Assembly: GCF_900142325.1 (NCBI RefSeq)
Contig: NZ_FRAM01000001.1
Coordinates: forward strand, 1,488,001 to 1,552,000
DNA: 64,000 bases
Reading direction: 5' to 3'
Source of the DNA: Epilithonimonas mollis
GTDB taxonomy: Bacteria; Bacteroidota; Bacteroidia; Flavobacteriales; Weeksellaceae
Both the position numbers and the translations under genes were made by a program. Positions 8,577 to 16,908 of the stretch are shown here, one piece after another; within the stretch, counting starts at the first letter, position 1; each line of letters opens with the position of its first letter. The notes under the pieces were generated by a model, which was not told where the DNA came from, made no database searches, and saw only the letters and a list, made by a program, of their open reading frames with translations.

Positions 8577-9971
8577 TTAATTAACAACAATATCATCTAA
8601 CTGGATAGTAGTTGTTACACCTGGGTTTGCTCCCTCGTATTTAAAAACTATGAATCCATTTCCTGTTAATGCAGCTGGGATATTGTATGTTCCTGCCGGT
8701 GCCAAAGTTCCGTAACCAGAAGTTGGTGTTTTAGGAACTGTGAAGTTTGAAGTAATATCTGTCAAAGTTGCAGTTGAAATATCAGAGCCCGCTGTATAAT
8801 TTGTAGTTGTATAAACTTTCAAAGCATCTCCGTTATAGTATCCAACATTTACTCTGAATGCTAATGTATTGGCTGCTGTAAAATCTACAGGAACCATAAA
8901 GTAAGTTTGGTAACTTCCATTTCCTGCATTAGCAGACATTTGTATATACTTGTTATTACTAAAAGTTTTGATTTGCCAGTATCTGCTAGGAGAGCCAGCA
9001 AAAGAGTAATTAAAGTATTTCGGAAATCCAGCGAAATCCACGGCATAACTTTCAAAATTCTCTGTAAATGAGCCGGAGTAAGTAATATTTGATCCCCCTA
9101 CAATTCCCGTAGCAAAACGATCTTTTGTAAAATTAATGTCACTTATACTTCTAATAACTGTCTGCCAAGGATTGGAACCTGTTCCATATTTACTAGCAAC
9201 CAATGTAATATCGCCACTTTTATTTGGGATTAAATAAGAAGATTGCTTGAAGAAACCATCCGTTCTCAAAATTGCAGATCCGCCATTTTTGTCTATAAGG
9301 TTTCTATTTGTATCAATAAAAGCCCCAGAAGCATCTTTATTCATTAATGGTTTGCCTACTTCATCTCCGCTAAATTGTACATCTTTTATTTTTACAAGAG
9401 TATTGACATATTTATCGGCCTTAATATCATTTAGTGTTACTTCCGTAGGAACCAATGTTGCTATTTCTATTTTGTTTCCATCACAAACTCCTGCTAGATA
9501 TCTTCCTAGGATAGTCTGCGGGATTCTACCGACAGCATAACTTGGGTCTGGTGCTCCAATTTTCTTTACTCCGGCATCTGTCCCAATTACCAATCCGTTC
9601 ATTTTTACCCTGATATGGGCTCCAACTGGAAAATCTGCATAGTTTTGAGCCTTATTAATTTCGATTTGTAAACCAACTGTTGGATTAGATGGTTTATCCT
9701 GAATAGAAATTGTTTTATAAAAATTACCTTGTTCGTCCGATGATATGACGTATGCGTCAAAAATAATTGGTGCACCATCCGGAGCAATTTTAACCGCACC
9801 TGCAGCAGGAGCCATTGCAGCTACTTCTGCCATAGTTTTTGTAGCTGCATCGAATTTGTTTGTACAAGTAATTTCCGGTGCATCCCAATTGTCATCATGC
9901 ACACAAGAAATCTGGGTTGCCAGAACTGCAGCAAGCCCTAAACTGATTTTGAAATATGATTTAATATTCAT
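8577..9971 (-). CDS. DUF5689 domain lipoprotein
   Basis: This is a 464-residue secreted lipoprotein. Residues 1-22 are a type II signal peptide ending ATQIS before the lipid-modified Cys23. Residues about 55-280 match DUF5689, an OB-fold-like domain (VGLQIEINKAQNYADFPVGA, RVKMNGLVIG). The C-terminal part (about 300-464) looks like a jelly-roll, choice-of-anchor type domain (NFESYAVDFAGFPKYFNYS). It follows the TonB-dependent receptor by 29 bases on the same strand, so it is probably the surface partner of that receptor. The divergent gene encodes a secreted phosphodiesterase-fold enzyme. The ligand is not known; a role in using extracellular nucleic acids or phosphate esters is an inference from context. 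Confidence 0.85.
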   Translation of the reverse strand: MNIKSYFKISLGLAAVLATQISCVHDDNWDAPEITCTNKFDAATKTMAEVAAMAPAAGAVKIAPDGAPIIFDAYVISSDEQGNFYKTISIQDKPSNPTVGLQIEINKAQNYADFPVGAHIRVKMNGLVIGTDAGVKKIGAPDPSYAVGRIPQTILGRYLAGVCDGNKIEIATLVPTEVTLNDIKADKYVNTLVKIKDVQFSGDEVGKPLMNKDASGAFIDTNRNLIDKNGGSAILRTDGFFKQSSYLIPNKSGDITLVASKYGTGSNPWQTVIRSISDINFTKDRFATGIVGGSNITYSGSFTENFESYAVDFAGFPKYFNYSFAGSPSRYWQIKTFSNNKYIQMSANAGNGSYQTYFMVPVDFTAANTLAFRVNVGYYNGDALKVYTTTNYTAGSDISTATLTDITSNFTVPKTPTSGYGTLAPAGTYNIPAALTGNGFIVFKYEGANPGVTTTIQLDDIVVN

Positions 9972-10000
9972 TTTTTGATTTTTTTCTTGATAAATTATTA

Positions 10001-12841
10001 TTAAAATCTAACTTGAAGATTCACAAAATAGGATCTACCTTGTGTATACCAATATTTAGGCGCAAAACTCGGATAAGTGCTATTATACTCATTCTCGAAA
10101 TTAATATCCCCATCAGCATTTCTCAGCTGTTCAAATCCTCCCGTAATATATTTTGTTTTATCAAAAATATTATTTACAGAAGCAGAAATCAAAAGATAAT
10201 ACTTACCGAATATCCAAGACTTTCCTACGTTTGCATTAAAGAAATGTGCGGAAGGCAATTTCTTCTGTTTCATATAATATGCTACCTTTTCATCATTTAA
10301 ATTAACAAAAGGAGTATTACTGTAATTATTCTGAATAAACTGCTCACTTCTTAACAATGCGTTTGGATCCAGATTATTGTCATCCAAATAATTCCAGTTT
10401 GCACCTACCCACCAATACTTTGGAGAGCTATATCTAAGACCTGCCGAAAATGCTTTTTGAGGTGTCCCTCCTATTTTCATTCCTTTAATCAGACCTTTTC
10501 CTACACTGGTAAAAGGTGCTGCAACAACATCTGATGCAATGTAAACATTTGGATTATTCCTATAGGTATAGTCTCCCCAGTTGGCAACTCCCTGGAAGGA
10601 TAAAGTAGGTAATATTTTAACATCTAAACCTAATTCGGCACCCATATTTCTTTTATCCACATTTGACATTGTTTGGGTAACAAAAGCTGTGGCTTCTTTC
10701 TCTTCAGAAACTCCCTCCTCATTATTTACTGCAAGTGAGATCCCGTCTACAAAATATCTCTGTACGTTGGTGTCATTCTGAGTATCTACCAAATAAGCCG
10801 TTGCTCTAAGCTTCATAAATGGTGTTGACATCACATAGCTTATATCATTGGCATTGATGACAGCATTTCTAAGTCCAGGTGCAGCATAATTGTTGGCACG
10901 AGGATTAATAAATATGTCATCCAAGAATGGCGCTTGAGAGAAATATGCTCCGTTGTAAACCAAGAAGTTTCTACCATCAACTCTATATACAACCTGACCT
11001 TTTAAACCAAAGTTCCAGTAGTTATAATCGTTACTTTTGCCAAAAGATGTATTTTGGTATAGATAGTGCTTAAAGAGACCATCTCTGTTGGATGTAGAGT
11101 AACCTGCCATTGCGCTTACAAAAACATCAAAATTGCCTGTCGAGAATTTTAACCCCGGATTGAATTTAACCTCTTGCCTTCTCAGAATATAATTGTAAGT
11201 GATTTTATCTCCAACAGTTTTTTCCAAGTCGGTATCATTCATATTATACAAGCCTGATGAACCTGGTCTGTTTGATTCCGCAAAAGGATCTCTATGTAAT
11301 ACAAAATTTGCCCCTAGCAAATCATTGATTTCTCTATAATATTCCGATCTATAGTTTTGATAAGAGACATTGAAGATAAACTTCGTTTTATCATTAAAGT
11401 TATAAGTATAGTGAGTAGCACCATTCCAAATTTTGTCATCGCTCACGTCATTAACCAAGAAATAACGAGCTTGTCCGTTTGGACTTTGATAATTGGTTTG
11501 ATAAAGTCTGTTCCAATTAAGTTGTGTGATGGATTGGTCATTTGTTCTCCAGGCATTCGTAAGATAGTCTCTCTCTGCCCTAAGTGCTTCATAATCTACA
11601 GGAGTCGTTCCAGTCCCAATATTTGTCATGCTGTACAGAATACTGTTCTGTGCGTAGCTTGGAAGGTTTTTATAATACGTAGGTGAAGGATTCGGTACAT
11701 TCTGCCAATCCAATCTAGATCCTTTGTCTTTACCAAACTGATAAGAAACAGATGTCCAAAGATTCGATTTTTTATTGATTTTCCAGAAATCCTGTAATTG
11801 GAAGATTGGCTGGAAGCCTTTTCTTACCCTTTCACTTCTCTTTTCTCCATTTTGCCATCCCCAATAGGAGTTATAATGAACCCCTCTGTAGTCGTAAACT
11901 TCCTGCGTACTAGGGCTGGATGTTGATCTTCTGTAAGGTGATGCAAAAGCATTGAAGGTCATCGTATGATTATCATTGAATTTCTTTTCAACACCCAAAT
12001 AAGTTCCGTAAGCATCGTAGAAAGTGCCTTCCTGGATTCCTTCCTCTGCCCATCGTTTGGCGCCCATTACTGTGAAAGCCCATCCGCTTTTTGACATACC
12101 TGATGTATACCGAAGCGAAACCCTTTGACGGTAGTTTCTGTTAGTTATAGAATAAACCGCCTGGAAACCTTTTCTGTATTCGCTGGCCTTGGTGTTTTTA
12201 TAGATTACACCAGTTGCACCACCAAAAGCATACTCAGAAGGGGCATGGTTAGAAGAAATTTCAGGATATCTTACAATTTCATTAAGACCACCCCAATTGG
12301 AGAAGTCTACGTTTCCGTTGTCAGATTTCACCATAGAAACACCGTTCATCATATTCTCGGAAGTTCTTCCGTCTATACCTCTAGGCCTGAACCAATAGAA
12401 TCCAAGGTCAAAACTAGCTATCCTGTTAAAAACATCCTGAGAGGATTGCAGAAGACCAACTGTAGAAGTCTGGCCGCTGCCTTCGTCATCTGCATTATCA
12501 AGTATAGCAAGACCTTGATCTGCACCTGTCAATGTAGAATAAAGGGTGATAACCCCTAAATCTTTTCTCTTTTCTGTAGTAACATCAAATTCGAGAGTTT
12601 TAGGCTCAAAATTCGGTTTTGTCACCACTACTTGATAATGTCCGGACTTCAGATCCACGAATTGGAAATAACCAATTTTGTCTGCCGTAACATCATTACC
12701 TTCTCCTTTTAGACTAACTTGTGCTTTTTCTACCGGTTTCCCGTCAGCATCTTTCAGGTATGCAAAGACCGTAGTCTGTGCAAAGTAAAATGATGCCGGA
12801 AGCATTGTGAATAAGGAGATTAATGATAATTTTTTAATCAT
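10001..12841 (-). CDS. TonB-dependent outer membrane receptor with carboxypeptidase-like domain
   Basis: This 946-residue protein is a TonB-dependent receptor. The signal peptide is residues 1-22 (MIKKLSLISLFTMLPASFYF, then AQ). A carboxypeptidase-regulatory-like beta sandwich follows (about 23-100, ATVFAYLKDADGKPVEKAQV). A plug domain lies at about 120-240 (RPRGIDGRTSENMMNGVSM) and a long beta barrel ends in the aromatic NLQVRF. Such receptors import bulky ligands with energy from TonB/ExbBD. Unlike SusC, it has no SusD neighbour; instead a DUF5689 lipoprotein follows 29 bases downstream. The ligand is unknown. Confidence 0.92.
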   Translation of the reverse strand: MIKKLSLISLFTMLPASFYFAQTTVFAYLKDADGKPVEKAQVSLKGEGNDVTADKIGYFQFVDLKSGHYQVVVTKPNFEPKTLEFDVTTEKRKDLGVITLYSTLTGADQGLAILDNADDEGSGQTSTVGLLQSSQDVFNRIASFDLGFYWFRPRGIDGRTSENMMNGVSMVKSDNGNVDFSNWGGLNEIVRYPEISSNHAPSEYAFGGATGVIYKNTKASEYRKGFQAVYSITNRNYRQRVSLRYTSGMSKSGWAFTVMGAKRWAEEGIQEGTFYDAYGTYLGVEKKFNDNHTMTFNAFASPYRRSTSSPSTQEVYDYRGVHYNSYWGWQNGEKRSERVRKGFQPIFQLQDFWKINKKSNLWTSVSYQFGKDKGSRLDWQNVPNPSPTYYKNLPSYAQNSILYSMTNIGTGTTPVDYEALRAERDYLTNAWRTNDQSITQLNWNRLYQTNYQSPNGQARYFLVNDVSDDKIWNGATHYTYNFNDKTKFIFNVSYQNYRSEYYREINDLLGANFVLHRDPFAESNRPGSSGLYNMNDTDLEKTVGDKITYNYILRRQEVKFNPGLKFSTGNFDVFVSAMAGYSTSNRDGLFKHYLYQNTSFGKSNDYNYWNFGLKGQVVYRVDGRNFLVYNGAYFSQAPFLDDIFINPRANNYAAPGLRNAVINANDISYVMSTPFMKLRATAYLVDTQNDTNVQRYFVDGISLAVNNEEGVSEEKEATAFVTQTMSNVDKRNMGAELGLDVKILPTLSFQGVANWGDYTYRNNPNVYIASDVVAAPFTSVGKGLIKGMKIGGTPQKAFSAGLRYSSPKYWWVGANWNYLDDNNLDPNALLRSEQFIQNNYSNTPFVNLNDEKVAYYMKQKKLPSAHFFNANVGKSWIFGKYYLLISASVNNIFDKTKYITGGFEQLRNADGDINFENEYNSTYPSFAPKYWYTQGRSYFVNLQVRF

Positions 12842-12902
12842 AAATCAATTAGGTTTTGTTTGCTCTTTTTTTCTATTATACAGTCCGTTATACACGGGAA
12901 GG

Positions 12903-12910
12903 CAAATGTA
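12903..12910 (-). promoter_or_regulatory. -7 box for the receptor/DUF5689 operon
   Basis: On the minus strand it reads TACATTTG, an exact TAnnTTTG match, about 60 bases before the receptor start. It lies in the AT-rich region shared with the divergent nuclease gene. Confidence 0.5.
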
Positions 12911-13014
12911 AATAATTTTTTGATAATTAAAACTTTTTAACATTTTATTTTTATTTTAACAAAATATCAATTTTTAGAAATATATTATCATTTTAGAAAA
13001 ACTTCAAATTTTTA

Positions 13015-13045
13015 TTTTGCAACTATCTAAAAAAAATTACTTTTG
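13015..13045 (+). promoter_or_regulatory. -33/-7 promoter of the secreted nuclease-like gene
   Basis: TTTTG at 13015-13019 and TACTTTTG at 13038-13045 are separated by 18 bases, a good Bacteroidota promoter. Its position decides the start codon: the in-frame TTG-type start at 13017 is inside the promoter, so translation must begin at ATG 13065. Confidence 0.7.
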
Positions 13046-13064
13046 TAGCCTTACATTTTTTATT

Positions 13065-14264
13065 ATGAAAAATTTATTTACTTTACTTGCTATCCTTAGC
13101 ATCTCTTTATCATCAGCTCAGCAAAAAAGACAGGTACGTGCTGCGACTGTTGGTTTTCTGAATGTGGAAAACCTCTGGGACACCGTTCGTTCTGCGGATT
13201 ATATAGACGGAACAAAAGACAGAAGCAACCCTGCTTTCCACAGAAGTGTACCTTTGGATTCTATAAAATATCTTGAAGTGACAGACAAAGATTACAAAGG
13301 TCCGTGGAATGACGAATCGCTGATTGGAAAAAAAGTGGTAAGAATACAAGGTGGTTCGGAAGAGTTCACCCCAAAAAGCGGGAAAAACTATACTTATAAA
13401 GTTTATAAGCAAAAACTGGAAAACGAAGCCAGGGTAATCTCAGAAATGGGAAGATCTTATACAGGAACAGCACCTGTGGTTGTCGGACTTATAGAAGTTG
13501 AAAACAGGCAGGTGGTTGAAGATTTGGTAAAAGAACCCGCTATCGCTAAATATGATTACGGCATTGTTCATTACAATTCTTATGATTACAGGGGAATTGA
13601 TATTGCTTTTATCTATCAGAAAAGGAGATTTACTCCTTCCAAATCGTGGAAAAAAGAAATTAAAATTTTCGGGGACAGCGGAAACAGAGAATATACAAGG
13701 GATATCGTGGTGATGACAGGTTTTCTTGACAACGAGAAAGTAGCATTTTTCCTTAATCACTGGCCATCAAGAAGAGGCGGAGAAGCCATCTCGCTTCCGA
13801 AGCGTAATGCTGCTGCAACCGTCCTGAAGCAACAGATGGACAGTGTGAGAGCCCTGGATCCATCTACCAAACTTTTTGCAATGGGAGATTTCAATGATGA
13901 CCCTGTGAGTTCCAGTTTGAAAAACTACCTTAAAGCAGTCGGTAATCCGAAAGATCTGAATGAAGATAATCATTATCTGAACCTGATGTATCCTCTGTAT
14001 AAAAAAGGAGTAGCATCTCTGGCTTATCAGGATGCTCCGAACCTGTTTGACCAGATCATTGTATCCTCTAACCTTTATTCTCCAAACAATCAGCTGAGAA
14101 AAGACTATTCTGTTTTTAAGGCAGAGATATATGCTCCGGATTATCTGATCACCAAAGAAGGCAACTACAAAGGCTATCCGTTCCGATCCTGGAATGGCGA
14201 CAAGTTTACCGGCGGGTATTCCGATCACTTCCCGGCGTTTGTGATTCTGCAAAAAGAACCTTAA
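13065..14264 (+). CDS. Secreted endonuclease/exonuclease/phosphatase family protein
   Basis: From ATG 13065 this is a 399-residue exported enzyme with a signal peptide (MKNLFTLLAILSISLSSA, cut before QQ). It has the metal-dependent EEP fold seen in DNase I, exonuclease III and related phosphodiesterases. Motifs in order: NVENLWD (about residue 33), EVEN (about 145), DIAFIY (about 180), NHWPSRRGG (about 230), GDFNDDP (about 273) and the catalytic SDHFP (about 386). Substrates in this family vary from DNA to phosphoesters, so the exact reaction is open. It is divergent from a TonB receptor with a DUF5689 lipoprotein, suggesting that products of extracellular hydrolysis are taken up. There is no T9SS tail. 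Confidence 0.88.
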   Translation: MKNLFTLLAILSISLSSAQQKRQVRAATVGFLNVENLWDTVRSADYIDGTKDRSNPAFHRSVPLDSIKYLEVTDKDYKGPWNDESLIGKKVVRIQGGSEEFTPKSGKNYTYKVYKQKLENEARVISEMGRSYTGTAPVVVGLIEVENRQVVEDLVKEPAIAKYDYGIVHYNSYDYRGIDIAFIYQKRRFTPSKSWKKEIKIFGDSGNREYTRDIVVMTGFLDNEKVAFFLNHWPSRRGGEAISLPKRNAAATVLKQQMDSVRALDPSTKLFAMGDFNDDPVSSSLKNYLKAVGNPKDLNEDNHYLNLMYPLYKKGVASLAYQDAPNLFDQIIVSSNLYSPNNQLRKDYSVFKAEIYAPDYLITKEGNYKGYPFRSWNGDKFTGGYSDHFPAFVILQKEP

Positions 14265-14272
14265 ATAAAATC

Positions 14273-14304
14273 AACCGTTTCAATTTTTTGGAACGGTTTT
14301 TATT
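14273..14304 (+). terminator. Terminator after the nuclease-like gene
   Basis: AACCGTTTCAA (14273-14283) pairs with TTGGAACGGTT (14288-14298) with one wobble pair and a short T loop, followed by a T-rich tract. Confidence 0.8.
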
Positions 14305-14306
14305 TT

Positions 14307-14440
14307 TATTTGGGCAGCTATTTGATTACATTGAAAACTACTTAACATTTATTTTTTATGGCAGCTTTTCCGTCTTCCGCTATTATCTTTTTGCTCGACA
14401 TAGCCTCTCGCAAAAAGGATAACCGCTCAAGCCGGGCTGC
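14307..14440 (+). repeat. Dispersed hairpin repeat, copy A
   Basis: Main body at 14360-14440 runs from GGCAGC to GCTGC. It shares the core ATCTTTTTGCTCG ... CATAGCCTCTCGCAAAAAGG with copy C (reverse strand) and the ends with copy B. The core can fold with ATCTTTTTGC pairing to GCAAAAAGGAT with one bulge. A second copy of the left end (TTTGGGCAGCTATTT) sits at 14308-14322, separated from the body by about 38 AT-rich bases. This element fills most of the 297-base gap between the nuclease-like gene and the next lipoprotein gene. Confidence 0.75.
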
Positions 14441-14561
14441 GTGAAATTCGACAAACAAATTTGACTGCACATATACATTCTTCTTTCATCAACTAAAAAA
14501 ACAAATTAAGAGATGATTCAGTGGTTATAAAAAAAGTCATAATTTTAAACAAATCATTGCA

Positions 14562-14987
14562 ATGAAAAATCTTTTCGCCATAATAATCATTTCCGTATTC
14601 ATTTGGTCTTGCGCTTCTGGATTGGGAAAAACAGCAACCAATTCGAAACCCGGGATTTCTGCCCAGAAAAAAGCAGACTCAGCAGATGAGTGGGAAATTA
14701 CTGTTTTCGATACCGATTATGAAACATTTCTCGCATCAAGAGCGCAACCCAAATCGATGTTCACGGAAACCGGCCTGAAAGCAAGAAACCAGATGCTTGT
14801 GACGGAATGGAACAGCAGGTTCTATTCTGGCGCAAATCCCGGTTTTTATGAGGTTGCTATCGATTATGACCCCAAAGAAAACTATGGCTTCGATTTCGAA
14901 TACAGATTGTACCAGTTCTTCGCCTATTGTAACTGGAAATATGGCATTCGGTTCAACGGCTTGAGAGGCATTGATAAATTCAAATAA
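14562..14987 (+). CDS. Small lipoprotein, DUF6146-like
   Basis: This is a 141-residue predicted lipoprotein: residues 1-16 form a signal peptide ending VFIWS before Cys17. The mature part has an acidic linker and a conserved-looking aromatic C-terminal half (TEWNSRFYSG, AIDYDPKENYGFDFEYRLYQ, FFAYCNWKYGIRF) that I recall from the DUF6146 family; that assignment is by memory and moderate in certainty. No function is known. It stands alone between repeat copy A and the convergent prfA. A near-consensus -7 box (TAATTTTA) lies at 14540-14547, 15 bases before the ATG. Confidence 0.75.
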   Translation: MKNLFAIIIISVFIWSCASGLGKTATNSKPGISAQKKADSADEWEITVFDTDYETFLASRAQPKSMFTETGLKARNQMLVTEWNSRFYSGANPGFYEVAIDYDPKENYGFDFEYRLYQFFAYCNWKYGIRFNGLRGIDKFK

Positions 14988-14990
14988 AAA

Positions 14991-15014
14991 AGCCCAATGA
15001 AATTTCACTGAGCT
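14991..15014 (-). terminator. Probable prfA terminator
   Basis: The arms AGCCCAATGAAA and TTTCACTGAGCT form a complete stem in RNA made from the minus strand, where the two irregular pairs become G-U, and a run of T follows in that direction. In plus-strand RNA the same two positions are A-C mismatches, so it works best for prfA, whose stop codon lies about 75 bases upstream in transcription order. Confidence 0.6.
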
Positions 15015-15089
15015 TTATTAATTATTTTTTAAGTTTAGAAACATCACGCTTCTAACTTCTTACTTTTTACTTCTAACTTATCACTTCTA
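15015..15089. repeat. Degenerate CTTCTAACTT-type low-complexity repeat
   Basis: Between the terminator and the prfA stop, the plus strand shows repeated pyrimidine-rich units (CTTCTAACTT, CTTACTTTTTA, CTTCTAACTT, ATCACTTCTA). The pattern resembles the short intergenic repeats at 34213-34292. No gene is visible. Confidence 0.45.
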
Positions 15090-16178
15090 TCAAGCAATTC
15101 CTTCCTCTTCGCCTTTTAGCTTTTCTGCATTTTCTGCCATAATCACGGCATCCATCATTTCCTGGATATCACCGTTCATATAAGCATCAAGATTATAAAT
15201 TGACTTATTGATCCTGTGATCTGTCACCCTTCCCTGAGGATAATTATAGGTTTTGATTTTTGCAGAGCGGTCACCTGTGGAAACCATCGTTTTTCTCTGG
15301 GCGGCAATATCACCAACGACTTCCTGAAGTTTGATATCATAGAGCTTTGCTCTCAGCATTTCCATAGCTAATTCCCTGTTAGCCAGCTGAGAACGCGCTT
15401 GCTGACAAACTACAACCAATCCGGAAGGCTTATGTGTCAGCTGAACTTTTGTTTCAACTTTATTAACGTTTTGCCCACCCGCACCTCCGGAACGGGAAGT
15501 CTGCATCTCGATATCTGCGGGATTGATTTCAACATCTACTTCTTCAGCTTCCGGTAAAACGGCAATCGTTATTGCAGAAGTGTGGACGCGGCCCTGGGAT
15601 TCTGTCTCCGGAACACGTTGTACACGATGGACGCCGGATTCGAACTTCATAATGCCATAAACGCTTTCGCCTTCTACTTTCATGATCAGTTCCTTATAAC
15701 CCTTGGATGCTTCGCTGGAATCGGTGATCTCGTGTTTCCAGCCTTTGGTTTTGAAGTACATCGAATACATCCTGTACATATCTTCCACAAAAATCGCTGC
15801 TTCATCGCCACCGGTTCCTGCACGCATTTCCAGAATGATGTTCTTATCATCGGCAGGATCTTTCGGGATCAGAAGATATTTCAGTTCCTCTTCCAAAGCC
15901 GGAAGCTTATCCTGAGCGTCATACTTTTCCTGCTTCGCCATTTCCACGAATTCTTTATCAGAGCCGTCTGCAATGATTTCATCTGATTCTGCAATGGTAT
16001 CCAGTGCTCCTTTATATTCATCAAAAACTTTTACAATCTTTCCAAGATCGCTGTATTCTTTGTTGAGCGCAGAATATCTTTTCTGATCCGTGATCACATC
16101 CGGTTGAATGATAAGATCTGCGACCTCATTATATCGTTGTTTTATCGCTTCCAGTTTCGGAATTAATGACTTAGACAT
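15090..16178 (-). CDS. prfA: Peptide chain release factor 1
   Basis: This 362-residue protein is class I release factor RF1, which reads UAA and UAG stop codons and triggers hydrolysis of peptidyl-tRNA. The catalytic GGQ is in [15 protein letters not shown] near residue 235. The codon-reading tripeptide is PET in [13 protein letters not shown] near residue 191, which fits the RF1 PxT pattern rather than the SPF of RF2. The RF1 block [13 protein letters not shown] is near 315. Length and order are normal. A consensus -7 box lies 18 bases upstream. It appears to be a single-gene unit. Confidence 0.95.
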   Translation of the reverse strand: MSKSLIPKLEAIKQRYNEVADLIIQPDVITDQKRYSALNKEYSDLGKIVKVFDEYKGALDTIAESDEIIADGSDKEFVEMAKQEKYDAQDKLPALEEELKYLLIPKDPADDKNIILEMRAGTGGDEAAIFVEDMYRMYSMYFKTKGWKHEITDSSEASKGYKELIMKVEGESVYGIMKFESGVHRVQRVPETESQGRVHTSAITIAVLPEAEEVDVEINPADIEMQTSRSGGAGGQNVNKVETKVQLTHKPSGLVVVCQQARSQLANRELAMEMLRAKLYDIKLQEVVGDIAAQRKTMVSTGDRSAKIKTYNYPQGRVTDHRINKSIYNLDAYMNGDIQEMMDAVIMAENAEKLKGEEEGIA

Positions 16179-16195
16179 AGGTAAATTTTAGTTGG

Positions 16196-16203
16196 CAAAG
16201 ATA
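16196..16203 (-). promoter_or_regulatory. -7 box for prfA
   Basis: The minus strand reads TATCTTTG, exact to TAnnTTTG, 17 bases before the prfA start codon. Confidence 0.6.
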
Positions 16204-16277
16204 ATGATTTAAGAAACAAGAAGAAAGAGACAAGATTCGAGACTTAGGCTTCACGAAAAATTGTTTCGATCCTCAAA

Positions 16278-16309
16278 TAAAAATCGTCCTCAAAAATTTG
16301 AAGACGATT
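16278..16309 (-). terminator. Terminator of the 91-residue membrane protein gene
   Basis: AATCGTC (16282-16288) pairs with GACGATT (16303-16309) and an inner TCAAA/TTTGA extends the stem. A T-rich tract follows in the minus direction. It separates the upstream minus-strand gene from prfA. Confidence 0.75.
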
Positions 16310-16364
16310 CTTTATATATTGTTTCGCTTTGAGTGCAATCTCTCACGAAAAGAAAATTGCCAGA

Positions 16365-16640
16365 TTAATGGTGATGACCGTGATTTGCCGGCTTTTCTCC
16401 TGCAGGTCTCTGATAGATTACTTCTACACCTTCCTGCTCATACAGTTTTTTGTATCTTACCTGTTCCGGGTCAAAATTCTTGTTGATTTTCCCGAAATAT
16501 TCTGCCACACCCTCTGTTAACCAAAGTGGAACGATGAATCCGAAGAACATCAGAATACACCAGAATCCACACAACATCATTGTGAAGAAATAAACGGTCC
16601 AAAGAAATTGGTAAAACGGCCAGAATGCTGATAACATCAT
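16365..16640 (-). CDS. Small membrane protein with histidine-rich tail, unknown function
   Basis: I do not recognise this gene. From the ATG at 16640 it encodes 91 residues; an upstream TTG at 16661 would add seven. The first 50 residues are strongly hydrophobic and aromatic (FWPFYQFLWTVYFFTMMLCG, then ILMFFGFIVPLW), giving one long or two closely spaced membrane segments. The rest is a soluble charged tail ending in HGHHH. The gene has its own downstream terminator and lies apart from prfA. The histidine tail could bind metal, but nothing else supports that. Confidence 0.7.
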   Translation of the reverse strand: MMLSAFWPFYQFLWTVYFFTMMLCGFWCILMFFGFIVPLWLTEGVAEYFGKINKNFDPEQVRYKKLYEQEGVEVIYQRPAGEKPANHGHHH

Positions 16641-16712
16641 AATGCTACATATTTTGAGCAAAAATAGACGTTTTTATTTTATTTCACAAAATTTCCGGAT
16701 TGATTTTTTTCA

Positions 16713-16744
16713 TTTTGATAAACTTTTAGTTTTTAGTAATTTCG
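16713..16744 (+). promoter_or_regulatory. Candidate fumC promoter
   Basis: TTTTG at 16713-16717 and TAATTTCG at 16737-16744 (one mismatch to TAnnTTTG) are spaced by 19 bases. The transcript would carry a leader of about 160 bases that includes the whole of repeat copy C before the fumC ATG. Confidence 0.5.
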
Positions 16745-16804
16745 TAAGGTTGTAAAAATCAATGAAAAGATGGTTGAAAAGTTTATAAAAAAGCCTTTGT
16801 CAAC

Positions 16805-16887
16805 TAGCCCCGATTGTAGTGGAAATCCTTTTTGCGAGAGGCTATGACGAGCAAAAAGATTGTAACGAAAAGCGGGAAACAGCTCCT
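16805..16887 (-). repeat. Dispersed hairpin repeat, copy C (in fumC leader)
   Basis: Reading the minus strand, this gives a G/C-rich left end, then CAATCTTTTTGCTCGTCATA, GCCTCTCGCAAAAAGGATTT and CCACTACAATCGGGGCTA. The central 35 bases are almost identical to copy A. The inner hairpin pairs ATCTTTTTGC with GCAAAAAGGAT. An open frame runs through it into fumC, but the repeat part is not protein-like. Confidence 0.75.
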
Positions 16888-16908
16888 AATAAATTTAAAT
16901 CAAATATA

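Noticed and set aside
13017-13064. An upstream start for the secreted nuclease-like gene
   Set aside because: It lies inside the -33/-7 promoter, and the ATG at 13065 gives a proper signal peptide.
16819-16908. A 30-residue N-terminal extension of fumC in an open frame
   Set aside because: The extension is translated from repeat copy C, has no similarity to fumarase and the usual start [13 protein letters not shown] is at 16909.
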